From: Alphaproteobacteria bacterium
GTDB taxonomy: Bacteria > Pseudomonadota > Alphaproteobacteria > TMED109
Assembly (NCBI GenBank): GCA_030828505.1
Contig: JAURCJ010000002.1
Span: forward strand, 108,176-172,175
Reading direction: 5' to 3'
DNA: 64,000 bases
Shown: positions 8,659 through 17,402 of the stretch, piece after piece
Numbering within the stretch: the first letter of the stretch is position 1
How the letters are laid out: each line of letters starts with the position of its first letter
Notes under the pieces: generated by a model
Seen by the model: the letters and a program-made list of their open reading frames with translations, nothing else
What the model was told of the DNA's origin: nothing
The model's database searches: none
Position numbers and translations under genes: made by a program

Positions 8659-9636
8659 ATGAAAACTCGTATAACGGAAATGTTTGGAATTGATCACCCT
8701 ATTATTCAAGGTGGAATGCATTATGTAGGTTTTGCTGAATTAGCAGCTGCTGTATCCAATGCAGGTGGTTTAGGTATTATTACTGCACTAACTCAAAAAA
8801 CACCTGAGTTACTAGCAAAAGAAATTGCTCGCTGTAAAGAAATGACAGATAAGCCAATTGGAGTAAATTTAACCTTTTTACCCGTTGTAGAGGCACCAGA
8901 TTATCCCGGATATATTGATGCAATTATTGATGGTGGCATAAAAGCAGTTGAGACAGCGGGAAATAACCCGGCTAAGTGGCTTCCTATACTCAAGGAGAAT
9001 GGAATTAAAGTTATCCATAAATGTACAACGGTACGACATTCTTTAAAAGCAGAATCTATTGGTTGTGATGCAGTATCAGTAGATGGTTTTGAATGTGGAG
9101 GTCATCCTGGAGAAGATGATATTCCTAATATGATTTTATTACCAAGGGCTGCTGAAGAATTAAAAATTCCTTTTGTAGCTTCAGGTGGTATGTCAGATGC
9201 TCGTTCTTTAGTTGCTTCTCTAGCTATGGGAGCAGAAGGAATGAACATGGGTACGAGATTTATAGCTACAAAAGATGCCCCTGTTCATGATAATGTAAAA
9301 TTAGCTATTTTAAATGCAAGCGAGTTAGATACTAGACTGGTAATGCGTCCTTTAAGAAATACTGAAAGAGTTTTGAATAATAAAGGTGTAGAAAAGATCT
9401 TAGAAAAAGAAGAAAAGTTAGGTGCTCATCTTAAATTCGAGGATATAATTAAAGAAGTTTCTGGGGTTTATCCAAAAGTTATGTTGGATGGAGATATGGA
9501 TGCTGGTGCGTGGTCTTGTGGAATGGTTGCTGGTCTAATTCATGATATTCCCACTGTTAAAGAGTTGGTAGATAGAATTATGGATGAGGCTGAGGATTTA
9601 ATTAAGGAAAGACTAGAAGGCTTACTCAGAGCCTAG
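8659..9636 (+). CDS. Nitronate monooxygenase (NPD family, FMN)
   Basis: A 325-residue TIM-barrel flavoprotein of the nitropropane dioxygenase/FabK-like family, cytoplasmic, oxidising alkyl nitronates with O2. The N-terminal PIIQGGMHYVGFAELAAAVS segment, the central GFECGGHPGEDD with the conserved His, and the phosphate-binding ASGGMSDARSL and MGTRFIATKDA motifs are all present. GAAGGGA precedes the ATG at a good distance. It runs 16 bases ahead of msrA, and both could respond to oxidative damage. The natural substrate is uncertain because the family covers several reactions. Confidence 0.85.
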   Translation: MKTRITEMFGIDHPIIQGGMHYVGFAELAAAVSNAGGLGIITALTQKTPELLAKEIARCKEMTDKPIGVNLTFLPVVEAPDYPGYIDAIIDGGIKAVETAGNNPAKWLPILKENGIKVIHKCTTVRHSLKAESIGCDAVSVDGFECGGHPGEDDIPNMILLPRAAEELKIPFVASGGMSDARSLVASLAMGAEGMNMGTRFIATKDAPVHDNVKLAILNASELDTRLVMRPLRNTERVLNNKGVEKILEKEEKLGAHLKFEDIIKEVSGVYPKVMLDGDMDAGAWSCGMVAGLIHDIPTVKELVDRIMDEAEDLIKERLEGLLRA

Positions 9637-9652
9637 CCAAAGGAATTATGAT

Positions 9653-10177
9653 ATGGAAAGGGCTATTTTTGCAGGAGGATGTTTCTGGTGTACTGAAGCA
9701 TACTTTCTAATGTTAGAAGGGGTAGTGGAAGTAAATCCTGGGTATATTGGAGGGCATATAGATCATCCTACATACGAAATGATATGTACTGGAAATACTG
9801 GTCATGTTGAAGCAATAGAAATAACTTATGACCATAAAAAAATATCATATATAAATTTGTTAGAAATATTTTTTGATACTCATGATCCTACACAAGTTGA
9901 TGGGCAAGGTAATGATATAGGTTCTCAATATATGTCTGCTATTTATTATACGAATGATATGCAAAAAAAAGAAGCTGCAAATTATATTGAAAAAATATTT
10001 ATTAACTACTCAGACCCTGTAATAACAAAACTGTATTCAGAAAAAACATTTTTTAAAGCTGAGGACTATCACAAAAATTACTTTAATGATAATAGACAGC
10101 AACCTTACTGCCAAATTGTAATTGAGCCTAAATATTTAAAATTTAAAGCTAAATATAGTTCATTATTAAAAAAATAG
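9653..10177 (+). CDS. msrA: Peptide methionine-S-sulfoxide reductase
   Basis: Repairs oxidised methionine in proteins. The catalytic motif GGCFWCTEA places the nucleophilic Cys at residue 10, and the usual GYxGG element appears as GYIGGHIDHPTYEMIC. The HDPTQVDGQGNDIGSQY motif is intact. The 174 residues are a normal length. AAGGA sits about 8 bases before the ATG. The end faces the minus-strand enolase-superfamily pseudogene only 2 bases away. A recycling Cys near the C-terminus (in PYCQIVI) is visible. Confidence 0.95.
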   Translation: MERAIFAGGCFWCTEAYFLMLEGVVEVNPGYIGGHIDHPTYEMICTGNTGHVEAIEITYDHKKISYINLLEIFFDTHDPTQVDGQGNDIGSQYMSAIYYTNDMQKKEAANYIEKIFINYSDPVITKLYSEKTFFKAEDYHKNYFNDNRQQPYCQIVIEPKYLKFKAKYSSLLKK

Positions 10178-10179
10178 TC

Positions 10180-11278
10180 TTATAAATCAATTTTATATTT
10201 TTCTAAAATATCTTCTTTAAAGTCTATACCTGTTCCTGGAACATCAGGTATAATTACATTACCATTATTTAATTTATATGGATCTGCTATCATTGGTTCT
10301 GCCCAATCGGTCCATTCACATAGATGTGCTGTTGGAGTAACACGCATTAGCTGAGCAGATACCTCAGGAAATAAGTGTGATGACATTTTTATTCTATATG
10401 CTGCTGCAATTGAAGCAGTTTGCATCCATCCACTTATTCCACATATTCTCATTAAATCTGGCATAATAAAGTCACATATTTTTTTATCCATTGCTTGAAA
10501 TGCATCATCCGGACCGTGAAAGTTTTCGCCAAGTATAATTGGAGTTTTCATTCTGTTTCTTAATACTTTGTAACCATCATAATTATAATAATCTATAGGC
10601 TCTTCAAACCAATAAAGCCCTTTATCGTCTAGTGCATTTAAAAAATGAATTGCATCTGGCAAATTATAACCTTGATTAAAATCACAAAGTAAAATATTTT
10701 CTTTGCCTAGAGCTTTTTTTACACTTTCTATAGCATATAAGTCTTCATCAATATTAGTTCTTCCTAATCTAATCTTCAGTATGTCAAATCCACCTCTTTC
10801 CATAAGCCTTTGAGCTTCTTCATAGGATTCATCCTTATTGTTATCTAGCCATAATCCACATGAGTTATAAGCCTTTACAGGTTCGACAGAACCTCCTAAA
10901 TGAACACATAATGGCTCTCATTAGCTATCTTGGAACTAGCATCCCATAATGATATATCTAGAGCAGCTAATGCATAATTAGCAATTCCAGATCTTCCCAT
11001 TAAAGTAGTTGAATTCATAACTTCATTATAAAACTGATATGGAGCAAGTTCTCTACCTTCTATATTCTTATATAGCTCTTTAATAGTCGAGGCTATTACT
11101 GGCATATAATTTGCAAGATATGGCCCGATATAACCTTTTCCAATTGTGCCGTCACTGCAAGTTATTTCTGTTATTATTACTGCCCAATTTTCAAATGTTC
11201 CAACTTTTCCTACTACTATTCTATTTAAAGGAATATTAGCTGCTTTTAGTGATAAAGATTTTATTGTTGCATACTCAT
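10180..11278 (-). pseudogene. Mandelate racemase/muconate lactonizing (enolase superfamily) gene, frameshifted
   Basis: Two reading-frame pieces together make a protein of about 365 residues, the normal size for this family. The downstream piece (10803-10180, continuing in frame from about 10915) has KIRLGR, DFNQGY with a metal-binding Asp, YWFEEP with the metal-binding Glu, and GENFHG. The upstream piece (11105-10896, in frame back to about 11270) carries the N-terminal cap with SLWDASSKIANE. The frame breaks at about 10915-10919, where adding one base after GAG restores it. A second problem is the 5' end: no ATG, GTG or TTG is in frame, while ATG at 11276-11278 is in frame only if one base is restored near 11270. 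It sits 6 bases after a HAD gene in the same direction. Substrate unknown. Confidence 0.8.
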
Positions 11279-11284
11279 ATTTAC

Positions 11285-11914
11285 TTACTTTTCTAATAAT
11301 TGATCTAATTCATTTATAGCATCTTTAGGATTTACTACTTTAATTGTGTTAATACCTAGTTGTCTAGCGGGTTTTAGATTCATTCCTAGGTCATCTAAAA
11401 ATACTGTTTCTTGAGGTTTAATATTCATTTCATTTAAAATATATTGATATATTCGGGTTTCTGGTTTTCGCATATTTAATTTATAACTTTCATAAATTCT
11501 GTCGAAATATCTCATTACGTAATTAACTGCAATCACTCTTTCTTTAGGAGTAAATATATCTACACCTTTCAGAACATTCGTAAGACAAATTAATTTATAT
11601 TTTTTAGAATTAGATAATAATTTAATTTTATTAACCATATTTTCTCTCATAGACCCATATAATTGTTGAAGTATTTCTCTGGCATCTATTTTCTCTCCTA
11701 TTTCTAATGCTTCTTTTTCAAACTCCTCAAGAAATGTATGTATATCTATTTCACCTCTTTCACTTTTAGCCCATGCATTATCATTAGGATTATTCATATT
11801 AATATTTGTAATTAGACCTTTATCATATCCATTTTTTTCTTCTAATAACTTAAAGCCTTCAATAGGGCTATTCGTAATTACTCCACCGAAGTCAAATATT
11901 ATTGTTTTAATCAT
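11285..11914 (-). CDS. HAD-superfamily hydrolase (subfamily IA type)
   Basis: A 209-residue cytosolic hydrolase or phosphatase. Motif I is IFDFGGVIT with nucleophile D8; the second Asp of the usual DxD is Gly, as in many haloacid-dehalogenase and epoxide-hydrolase-N-like HAD proteins. Motif II is CLTN, motif III the Lys in MRKPETRIY, and motif IV is FLDDLGMNLKPA. It follows the MoCo fusion gene by 4 bases and precedes the broken enolase-superfamily gene, so it appears to be in the same long minus-strand transcript. The substrate cannot be assigned. Confidence 0.82.
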   Translation of the reverse strand: MIKTIIFDFGGVITNSPIEGFKLLEEKNGYDKGLITNINMNNPNDNAWAKSERGEIDIHTFLEEFEKEALEIGEKIDAREILQQLYGSMRENMVNKIKLLSNSKKYKLICLTNVLKGVDIFTPKERVIAVNYVMRYFDRIYESYKLNMRKPETRIYQYILNEMNIKPQETVFLDDLGMNLKPARQLGINTIKVVNPKDAINELDQLLEK

Positions 11915-11918
11915 TATA

Positions 11919-13523
11919 TTAACCTTTTAAATTATTGGTATATTTATTTAGATCTTCTTTTGTATCTATATCTTTTAATACTGATTCATTATTTTGAGCG
12001 ATTTCTTTTATGTATTTTTTATTTTTTTTAATAATATCTTTTGCGCCTTTGTCGCCTTTAATTGAGAGTATATCTGGAAAAAATTCTCTACTCAGTAAAA
12101 TAGGATTACCTTTTTTATTATTATAAGTTGGGATAATTATAGACTTATTTTCATCAGGATTATAATTATCAATTAATTGATTTATTAATTTGAAATTTAT
12201 ATCTGGCATGTCTGCTAATATTATAATTGCAGCATCACAATCTTCAGGTAAAGCAGATAACCCTGCTTGCAATGAGGATGATTGCCCTTTTAAATAATCT
12301 TTATTAATGGTTGTAGTTAAATTTTTATTAGTTAAATATTTTAGTAAAAGATTACTTTCGTGTCCTAAAACAACTACAGTATTATTAGCTGAAGATTCTA
12401 GAGAGCTTTTTACTATTTTTTCTATTAAAGTTTCATTATTAATTTTTACAAGTAATTTATTAATTTCCTTCATTCTTTTTGATTGACCGGCTGCTAAAAT
12501 TACACTTGTAATATTATAATTTTTATTTTTTTTTTCTAATTTATCTCTTAAATTTAACGTTTTTAGTAGTCCTCCTACTCCCATATTCGCTATATCAAAT
12601 TTGTTAATATTAGTATCAGATATAACCCTTTCTAAAATCCAATCAAAACCATTTAGGCTTGGAGATCTAGCACATCCTGGTAGACCTATAACATGAGTAT
12701 TATCAATCTTGCCTAATAATAAGAGATTACCAGGGTCTACAGGCATTCCAAATCTTATGATCTTTCCTTTGGAAAGTTTAATTGCTTCTGGAATTTTATC
12801 ATTTATGTCTACTATTGCTGAGGACCCTAATACCATAATCACTTCTATTTTATTTTTTAAGTTACTATTAATATTTTTTGATATCTCTTTGCTATCATGT
12901 TCACAATAATTAATAGTATCTAAGATACAATTTAAGTTTTTTAACCTTTCTTTTATTCTTTTTTCTGTAATTGTGTTCAATTTAATATTCATTTTATTAT
13001 AATGAGTTAAAATTAATGCACATTTTTTATGTTGGAATTGATTAATTATAAGTGCATTTTTTAGGAAAAGTTTTTGTATTTTATTTATGAATAGTAACTT
13101 AACGGAAAATGATATAATTTTTATAGTTGCTATCATTTCGCCTTTTTTAACTTTACAATTATTTTTTAAAGTTGCGATAGTAATATCATCAGATATTTTA
13201 TTAAAGGAATTGATTTTTTCTTCATTTATTACTAGAAGACCTGATTTATTTGCTAATATATTAGCTCTTCCTGTGAATGCTTTTTCAACTGCTAAACTAT
13301 TATTTTTAAATTTTTTGATTATTAAATTTGCTGCTTTATCCTCATGTATATCATTTTTATCTAATTTAGCGCAGACGATAGTTTTGATTTTATTAGTACT
13401 AAAATATTTTTTTTCTATATCTGAAATGATAGTACCTTTTTTAAATGTTTTGTTATTTATAGTTATGGTATGTGCTAATATACAATTTAAACTGTCCTTT
13501 ACTTTAATTTTTCCAAAAAACAT
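11919..13523 (-). CDS. Molybdopterin-binding domain fused to a MocA-like nucleotidyltransferase
   Basis: A 534-residue fusion. The N-terminal two thirds contain a MoeA/MogA-type molybdopterin-binding fold, with MVLGSSAIVD near 230-239 and GLPGCARSP at 280-288. The C-terminal part starts with SVILAAGQSKRM (340-351), the nucleotide-binding signature of MobA/MocA enzymes, followed by NTVVVLGH and LADMPDI. Such fusions accompany XdhC and molybdenum hydroxylases and probably load or cytidylate the Mo cofactor (MCD). It lies 2 bases after the XdhC C-domain gene and is co-oriented with the CoxS/CoxM subunits. The Asn- and Lys-rich composition matches its neighbours. Confidence 0.85.
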   Translation of the reverse strand: MFFGKIKVKDSLNCILAHTITINNKTFKKGTIISDIEKKYFSTNKIKTIVCAKLDKNDIHEDKAANLIIKKFKNNSLAVEKAFTGRANILANKSGLLVINEEKINSFNKISDDITIATLKNNCKVKKGEMIATIKIISFSVKLLFINKIQKLFLKNALIINQFQHKKCALILTHYNKMNIKLNTITEKRIKERLKNLNCILDTINYCEHDSKEISKNINSNLKNKIEVIMVLGSSAIVDINDKIPEAIKLSKGKIIRFGMPVDPGNLLLLGKIDNTHVIGLPGCARSPSLNGFDWILERVISDTNINKFDIANMGVGGLLKTLNLRDKLEKKNKNYNITSVILAAGQSKRMKEINKLLVKINNETLIEKIVKSSLESSANNTVVVLGHESNLLLKYLTNKNLTTTINKDYLKGQSSSLQAGLSALPEDCDAAIIILADMPDINFKLINQLIDNYNPDENKSIIIPTYNNKKGNPILLSREFFPDILSIKGDKGAKDIIKKNKKYIKEIAQNNESVLKDIDTKEDLNKYTNNLKG

Positions 13524-13525
13524 AT

Positions 13526-14227
13526 TTAATTATCACCATTATTTTCAAATTTATTTCTTATTGATACTATTTCAGACATTATTGAAATCGCTATTTCTTG
13601 AGGTGATTTAGCACCAATATTAAGTCCTATTGGCCCATGTATTTTATTTATTTCTGTATCAGAAAAATGAGCCATTTTTAGACGTTGTATTCTTGCATTA
13701 TGAGTTTTTTTAGAGCCTAAAGAGCCTATATAGAAGGCATTACTTTTTAGAGCTGCATTTAAGGCAGAATCGTCTAATTTAGGATCATGCGTAAGTGTTA
13801 CTACAGCCGTTCTATGATCTATTTCTAAATTATTTAGTGCAACTTCTGGCCATTCATTTACAATTTTTATATCAGGAAATCTCTGATTATTTGCGAAGGC
13901 AGCTCTTGGGTCTATTATTATTACTTCGTAACCAGAAATGGTTGCTATTTCAGCAAGTGGCTGAGCAATATGTACAGCCCCCACTATTATTAACCTAAGT
14001 GGAGCTAAGGAAATATTTATAAACCATTTTTTTGATTCAATTTCTATAACTTCAGATTTCCCCTGAATAATATTATTTTTAGCGGTAAATAGGATTTTAT
14101 TATTTATTTCGGAATCACTATCGTTTTTTACTATAATTTGTTCACCACTATTAATTTCTGTAGCTACTACAATAGTATTTCTATTCTGTTTTTCTGAAAG
14201 AATTTGGCTTAATGTTTTGTCTTTCAA
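13526..14227 (-). CDS. XdhC-type Mo-cofactor sulfurylation/insertion factor, C-terminal (Rossmann) half
   Basis: A 233-residue protein containing the XdhC Rossmann domain: RLIIVGAVHIAQPLAEIA (about 77-94) followed by DPRAAFA and the conserved VVTLTHDPKLDD and YIGSLGSKKTH motifs. XdhC proteins bind MoCo and help insert sulfurated cofactor into xanthine dehydrogenase-family enzymes. The N-terminal XdhC domain is encoded separately just upstream, overlapping by 4 bases, so this is a natural two-gene split rather than a frameshift. It also has a poorly conserved N-terminal region of about 70 residues. Confidence 0.87.
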   Translation of the reverse strand: MKDKTLSQILSEKQNRNTIVVATEINSGEQIIVKNDSDSEINNKILFTAKNNIIQGKSEVIEIESKKWFINISLAPLRLIIVGAVHIAQPLAEIATISGYEVIIIDPRAAFANNQRFPDIKIVNEWPEVALNNLEIDHRTAVVTLTHDPKLDDSALNAALKSNAFYIGSLGSKKTHNARIQRLKMAHFSDTEINKIHGPIGLNIGAKSPQEIAISIMSEIVSIRNKFENNGDN

Positions 14228-14553
14228 TCATTATCCCCAATTCTTTCAACAAAAACTTCAACTTTACCTCCGCAAGTAAGCCCAGCCTCCCATGCCTCAG
14301 AATTACTAACTCCATATTTAAGTAGTTTTGGTTTTCCTGTTTTCATAATTTCTTGTGCAGCAGTTATTACAGAACTTTCTATACATCCACCAGAAACAGA
14401 TCCTTGAATATCTAAATCTTCGCTTATAGCCATCTGACTTCCTACTGGCCTAGGGCTTGAACCCCATGTTGATACTACAGTTGCTAAAGCTACGGATTTA
14501 TTATTCTTTCTCCATAGTTCTGCTTTTATTAAAATATCATCGAATTTACTCAT
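14224..14553 (-). CDS. XdhC/CoxI-type N-terminal domain protein
   Basis: A 109-residue protein equal to the XdhC_CoxI domain: SSPRPVGSQMAI, GSVSGGCIE and GLTCGGKVEVFVE are the family's three signatures. The conserved Cys residues in SGGCIE and LTCGG are present. It is transcribed just before the Rossmann half with an ATGA overlap, and the two presumably form one XdhC-like factor. In carboxydotrophs the same arrangement occurs as CoxI and CoxF near the Mo hydroxylase genes. Confidence 0.88.
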   Translation of the reverse strand: MSKFDDILIKAELWRKNNKSVALATVVSTWGSSPRPVGSQMAISEDLDIQGSVSGGCIESSVITAAQEIMKTGKPKLLKYGVSNSEAWEAGLTCGGKVEVFVERIGDND

Positions 14554-14576
14554 AATTTACTTTCTAATATAATTTT

Positions 14577-15365
14577 TTAATTATTTTTTAATATTTGTTG
14601 AGTTAAAACATCTATTAAATTAGCTCTATATTCGGCTGAAGCATGTATATCTTCATTGAGATCATCTTTAGAAACTGTATTTTTCGGTATGTCGCTTGAA
14701 AAATTTTCAGATAAAAATTCACTCAAACCTTTTGCTATAAATGGTGTATGTGATGCACCAGAAACTGCGACTGTAACATCATTATTATATTTTGCTATAG
14801 CTACTCCTACTATGGCATATCTACTAGCAGGATTTGGAAATTTTTTATAATCAAATAAATCAGGTATTTTTATATCAATAGAAGTTATTATTTCATCGTC
14901 TGCAAGAAGTGTTTCGAACATTCCAGTAAAAAAGTCTATATTTTTTATTGATCTAATATTTGTATTAATATTAGAATTTAATGCTAAAATAGCTGCTGGC
15001 CAATCTGCTGCTGGGTCTGAGTTTGCAATTGATCCTCCAATAGTTCCCATTTTTCTCACTGCTGGGTCTCCAATGCCATTAGCTAATTTTGCAAGATTCT
15101 TTATTTTACTATTTATATCTTCATTAATAGATAAGCTATGATGTGAGTATAGAGCACCAATTTTAATACTTTCGCCATCAATAATCACTTCTGATAAATT
15201 TTTTATATTTCTTATATCAATAAGATCACTAGGAGCTATCAATCTTTGTTTCATTGATGCTAATAGAGTCATACCGCCTGCTAAAAATTTAGGGTCATCA
15301 CTATTATTATATATATTAATAGCCTCATCTAATGAACTGGGAGAATGAAAATTAAAATTATACAT
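14577..15365 (-). CDS. Molybdenum hydroxylase FAD-binding medium subunit (CoxM-like)
   Basis: A 262-residue FAD subunit of the xanthine dehydrogenase/CO dehydrogenase family. The two FAD pyrophosphate motifs are visible: AGGMTLL (29-35) and TIGGSIANSDPAAD (108-121). The C-terminal domain contains SRYAIVGVA. The subunit passes electrons from the 2Fe-2S small subunit to an acceptor. Its start is 3 bases after the small-subunit stop. No gene for the large molybdenum-binding catalytic subunit is in this operon, so 'CoxM' gives only the family position and not CO oxidation. Confidence 0.9.
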   Translation of the reverse strand: MYNFNFHSPSSLDEAINIYNNSDDPKFLAGGMTLLASMKQRLIAPSDLIDIRNIKNLSEVIIDGESIKIGALYSHHSLSINEDINSKIKNLAKLANGIGDPAVRKMGTIGGSIANSDPAADWPAAILALNSNINTNIRSIKNIDFFTGMFETLLADDEIITSIDIKIPDLFDYKKFPNPASRYAIVGVAIAKYNNDVTVAVSGASHTPFIAKGLSEFLSENFSSDIPKNTVSKDDLNEDIHASAEYRANLIDVLTQQILKNN

Positions 15366-15368
15366 TGT

Positions 15369-15848
15369 TTATCCTTTCTCTCTCATATCTTTTGCACCTT
15401 CTTCTATTGATTTGACTATATTTTGATACCCAGTACATCTACACATGTTTCCTTCTAAATATTTTCTTATTTCATCTTCTGTAGGATCATTATTTTCATT
15501 AAAAAGAGAAATTGCTGAAATAATCATTCCAGGAGTGCAAAAACCACATTGTAAACCATGATTATTTCTGAAAGAATTTTGCATAGGATGCAATTTATCC
15601 TTATCCTGTAAACCTTCAATTGTAGTAATTTCTTGATTATTTAATTGCGCAACTAAAATAGAACATGATTTTATTGCTGAATTATTATGTAGAACCATAC
15701 ATGCACCACACTGACTGGTATCACAGCCGCTATGTGTGCCAGTTAGACCGAGATCATCTCTTAAAAAATCTATCAATAAAGTGTTTGGTTTAATATTTCT
15801 TTCATAATTATTATTATTTATTTTAATTTGAACAGAAATTTCATTCAT
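15369..15848 (-). CDS. Molybdenum hydroxylase 2Fe-2S small subunit (CoxS-like)
   Basis: A 159-residue small subunit with both clusters complete: the plant-type proximal site C42, C47, C50 and C62, and the distal site C101, C104, C136 and C138 in QCGFCTPG and GNMCRCTGY. A strong GGAGG ribosome site lies before the ATG. It is the first structural subunit of the operon, after a 66-base gap from coxG, which contains a TATAAT on the minus strand (15871-15876) but no convincing -35 box. The partner catalytic subunit is missing here. Confidence 0.93.
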   Translation of the reverse strand: MNEISVQIKINNNNYERNIKPNTLLIDFLRDDLGLTGTHSGCDTSQCGACMVLHNNSAIKSCSILVAQLNNQEITTIEGLQDKDKLHPMQNSFRNNHGLQCGFCTPGMIISAISLFNENNDPTEDEIRKYLEGNMCRCTGYQNIVKSIEEGAKDMREKG

Positions 15849-15914
15849 AGTTTACCTCCATATTACGCTAATTATAATATCAGATAAATAAAATATATGA
15901 ATACATTTATTTCT

Positions 15915-16490
15915 TTAAGTAAAAACAGCTAAAATTATCCCAATTATTAATATTAAGGATGTAATCCAAAGCCAATACGGAATACTAGGCTTTTTTCTAT
16001 CAATTTCATCAATAACAGTCTCATTATATATTTTATTATTATCTGTAATAATTATATTATCATTGAAAGTTTTAAAAAAATCGTCAGCAGTATTTTTAAT
16101 AACACCTCCAATTAATCTAGACCCAACTTGGGCTAGTTTTCCTCCTACTTGAGCGTTGCCAGAATAAACTAAATTAGTCTTATTCTTATCAATATCTTCA
16201 GAAAGTACAATTTTTATATTTCCCTTAGCAAATCCTGCTGCTCCTCCTTTACCCTGGCCTGATATTATATAGCTATCTGGTGGATTAATATCTGTTAAAG
16301 ATACACTACCACTAAAAATAGCCGATACTGGTCCAATTTTAGCTTTTACTTTTGCTATAAATTCTGTATCAGAAACCTTATCAAGAGTTTCACAACCTTT
16401 AATGGCTTTTTTTAGAGTATCTGGGTTATTTAATTCTTTCCAAACTTTTTCTTTAGGTGCAGGAATCAGGTATTTACCCTTAAGTTCCAT
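15915..16490 (-). CDS. CoxG-like SRPBCC protein with C-terminal membrane anchor
   Basis: A 191-residue protein of the CO dehydrogenase subunit G family (START/SRPBCC fold). The N-terminal GKYLIPAPKEKVWKELNNPD is typical, and SGQGKGGAAGFAKG lies in the middle. Residues 168-190 form a membrane anchor. In Oligotropha carboxidovorans CoxG recruits CODH to the membrane. It starts 14 bases after the cytochrome c gene and precedes coxS, as expected for a protein that links a Mo hydroxylase to the respiratory chain. Confidence 0.88.
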   Translation of the reverse strand: MELKGKYLIPAPKEKVWKELNNPDTLKKAIKGCETLDKVSDTEFIAKVKAKIGPVSAIFSGSVSLTDINPPDSYIISGQGKGGAAGFAKGNIKIVLSEDIDKNKTNLVYSGNAQVGGKLAQVGSRLIGGVIKNTADDFFKTFNDNIIITDNNKIYNETVIDEIDRKKPSIPYWLWITSLILIIGIILAVFT

Positions 16491-16504
16491 AATTAAACTT
16501 TCTT

Positions 16505-16894
16505 TTAATTAGTTCCGTTAGCTTTTAGATAGGCAATTAAATTCGCTCTATCAGCTTCTTTTTTTAATCCAGGAAATATCATTTTTGTTTTGCGAACTAA
16601 GTCTTTAGGTTTTTTTAACCATGCATCTAAATTTTCTTCATTCCAATTGCCAGCCTCTTCAGCGTAGGCAACTAGAGCTTTTGAATATTTATATCCCTCA
16701 ACTGCAGCTATTGGAGCTCCAACAATATTCCATAAGTTTGGACCTAATTTATTTTTTCCACCTTCATCTATGCCATGGCATGCTTTACATTTATTAAAAA
16801 CTTTTTTTCCTTTTTCTGCATCACCAGCATAAGCTGAATTAATGAATGTAATTAAAAATAAAATTGAAATAGATTTGATGAATAGTTTAAGCAT
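16505..16894 (-). CDS. Periplasmic class I cytochrome c
   Basis: A 129-residue secreted monohaem cytochrome. The signal peptide covers residues 1-23 (ending SAYA). The haem motif is CKACH, and the axial Met is likely in KMIFPGL near residue 106. The overall pattern with GPNLWNIVG is cytochrome c2/c552-like. It heads the Mo-hydroxylase gene set and may take its electrons, although the hydroxylase subunits are cytoplasmic, so a membrane intermediate would be needed. Confidence 0.9.
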   Translation of the reverse strand: MLKLFIKSISILFLITFINSAYAGDAEKGKKVFNKCKACHGIDEGGKNKLGPNLWNIVGAPIAAVEGYKYSKALVAYAEEAGNWNEENLDAWLKKPKDLVRKTKMIFPGLKKEADRANLIAYLKANGTN

Positions 16895-16968
16895 TTATTA
16901 CCTCCTGAAAATATATTATTTTAACATAATGTAACTATATTGAAATCAAATTCAATATAAATATGTTT

Positions 16969-17400
16969 TTATTTACACTCTTCAATACATTCTTTAAGAG
17001 GTAAATTTTTATTCTTCCAACCAGTAGTATTTCCGTCACCTAACATACCTTCTGAAATATTTAAAATATTGGTAAACCCTTGATCCTTAAGCATTGCAAC
17101 TGTTGCTGATGATCTTCTACCGGAGCGACAAATTATCGCTGCTTTAATATTTTTATCTTCTCCTAAAGTAGTCAATAATTCTGAAATAAATTCATTTCTT
17201 ATAGTTCCTTTTGGCGAAAGCATTTGTATAAGTTTGGATTCAGGAATTATTCCTGTTTCCTTCCATTCTTCTACATTTCGAACATCTATAATTACAAGGC
17301 CATTATTTAATTCTTTAGCGGCATCAATAGCGGATATTTCATTAGCAATAGAGTTAATTGAAAATAATATTATGAATAAGCTTAAAAATATTTTTATCAT
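16969..17400 (-). CDS. Secreted rhodanese-domain protein
   Basis: A 143-residue protein with a signal peptide (residues 1-19) and one rhodanese domain. The active-site loop is ICRSGRRS with the persulfide Cys. The domain contains IDVRNVEEW and ends in a Cys-containing tail (KECIEEC). It follows the TRAP large permease by 2 bases and is therefore probably co-transcribed with it. Periplasmic single-domain rhodaneses carry sulfane sulfur or bind metal; the exact role is unknown. It could suggest an organosulfur substrate for the adjacent transporter, but this is a guess. Confidence 0.86.
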   Translation of the reverse strand: MIKIFLSLFIILFSINSIANEISAIDAAKELNNGLVIIDVRNVEEWKETGIIPESKLIQMLSPKGTIRNEFISELLTTLGEDKNIKAAIICRSGRRSSATVAMLKDQGFTNILNISEGMLGDGNTTGWKNKNLPLKECIEECK

Positions 17401-17402
17401 GT

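Noticed and set aside
13526..14553. XdhC as a frameshifted single gene
   Set aside because: The two parts each have a start codon, overlap by ATGA and match the separate domains seen as CoxI-like and CoxF-like genes in other operons.
14577..16490. Calling the Mo-hydroxylase genes CO dehydrogenase
   Set aside because: CO oxidation depends on the large subunit's active-site loop, which is not encoded here; the small and medium subunits are shared by many hydroxylases.
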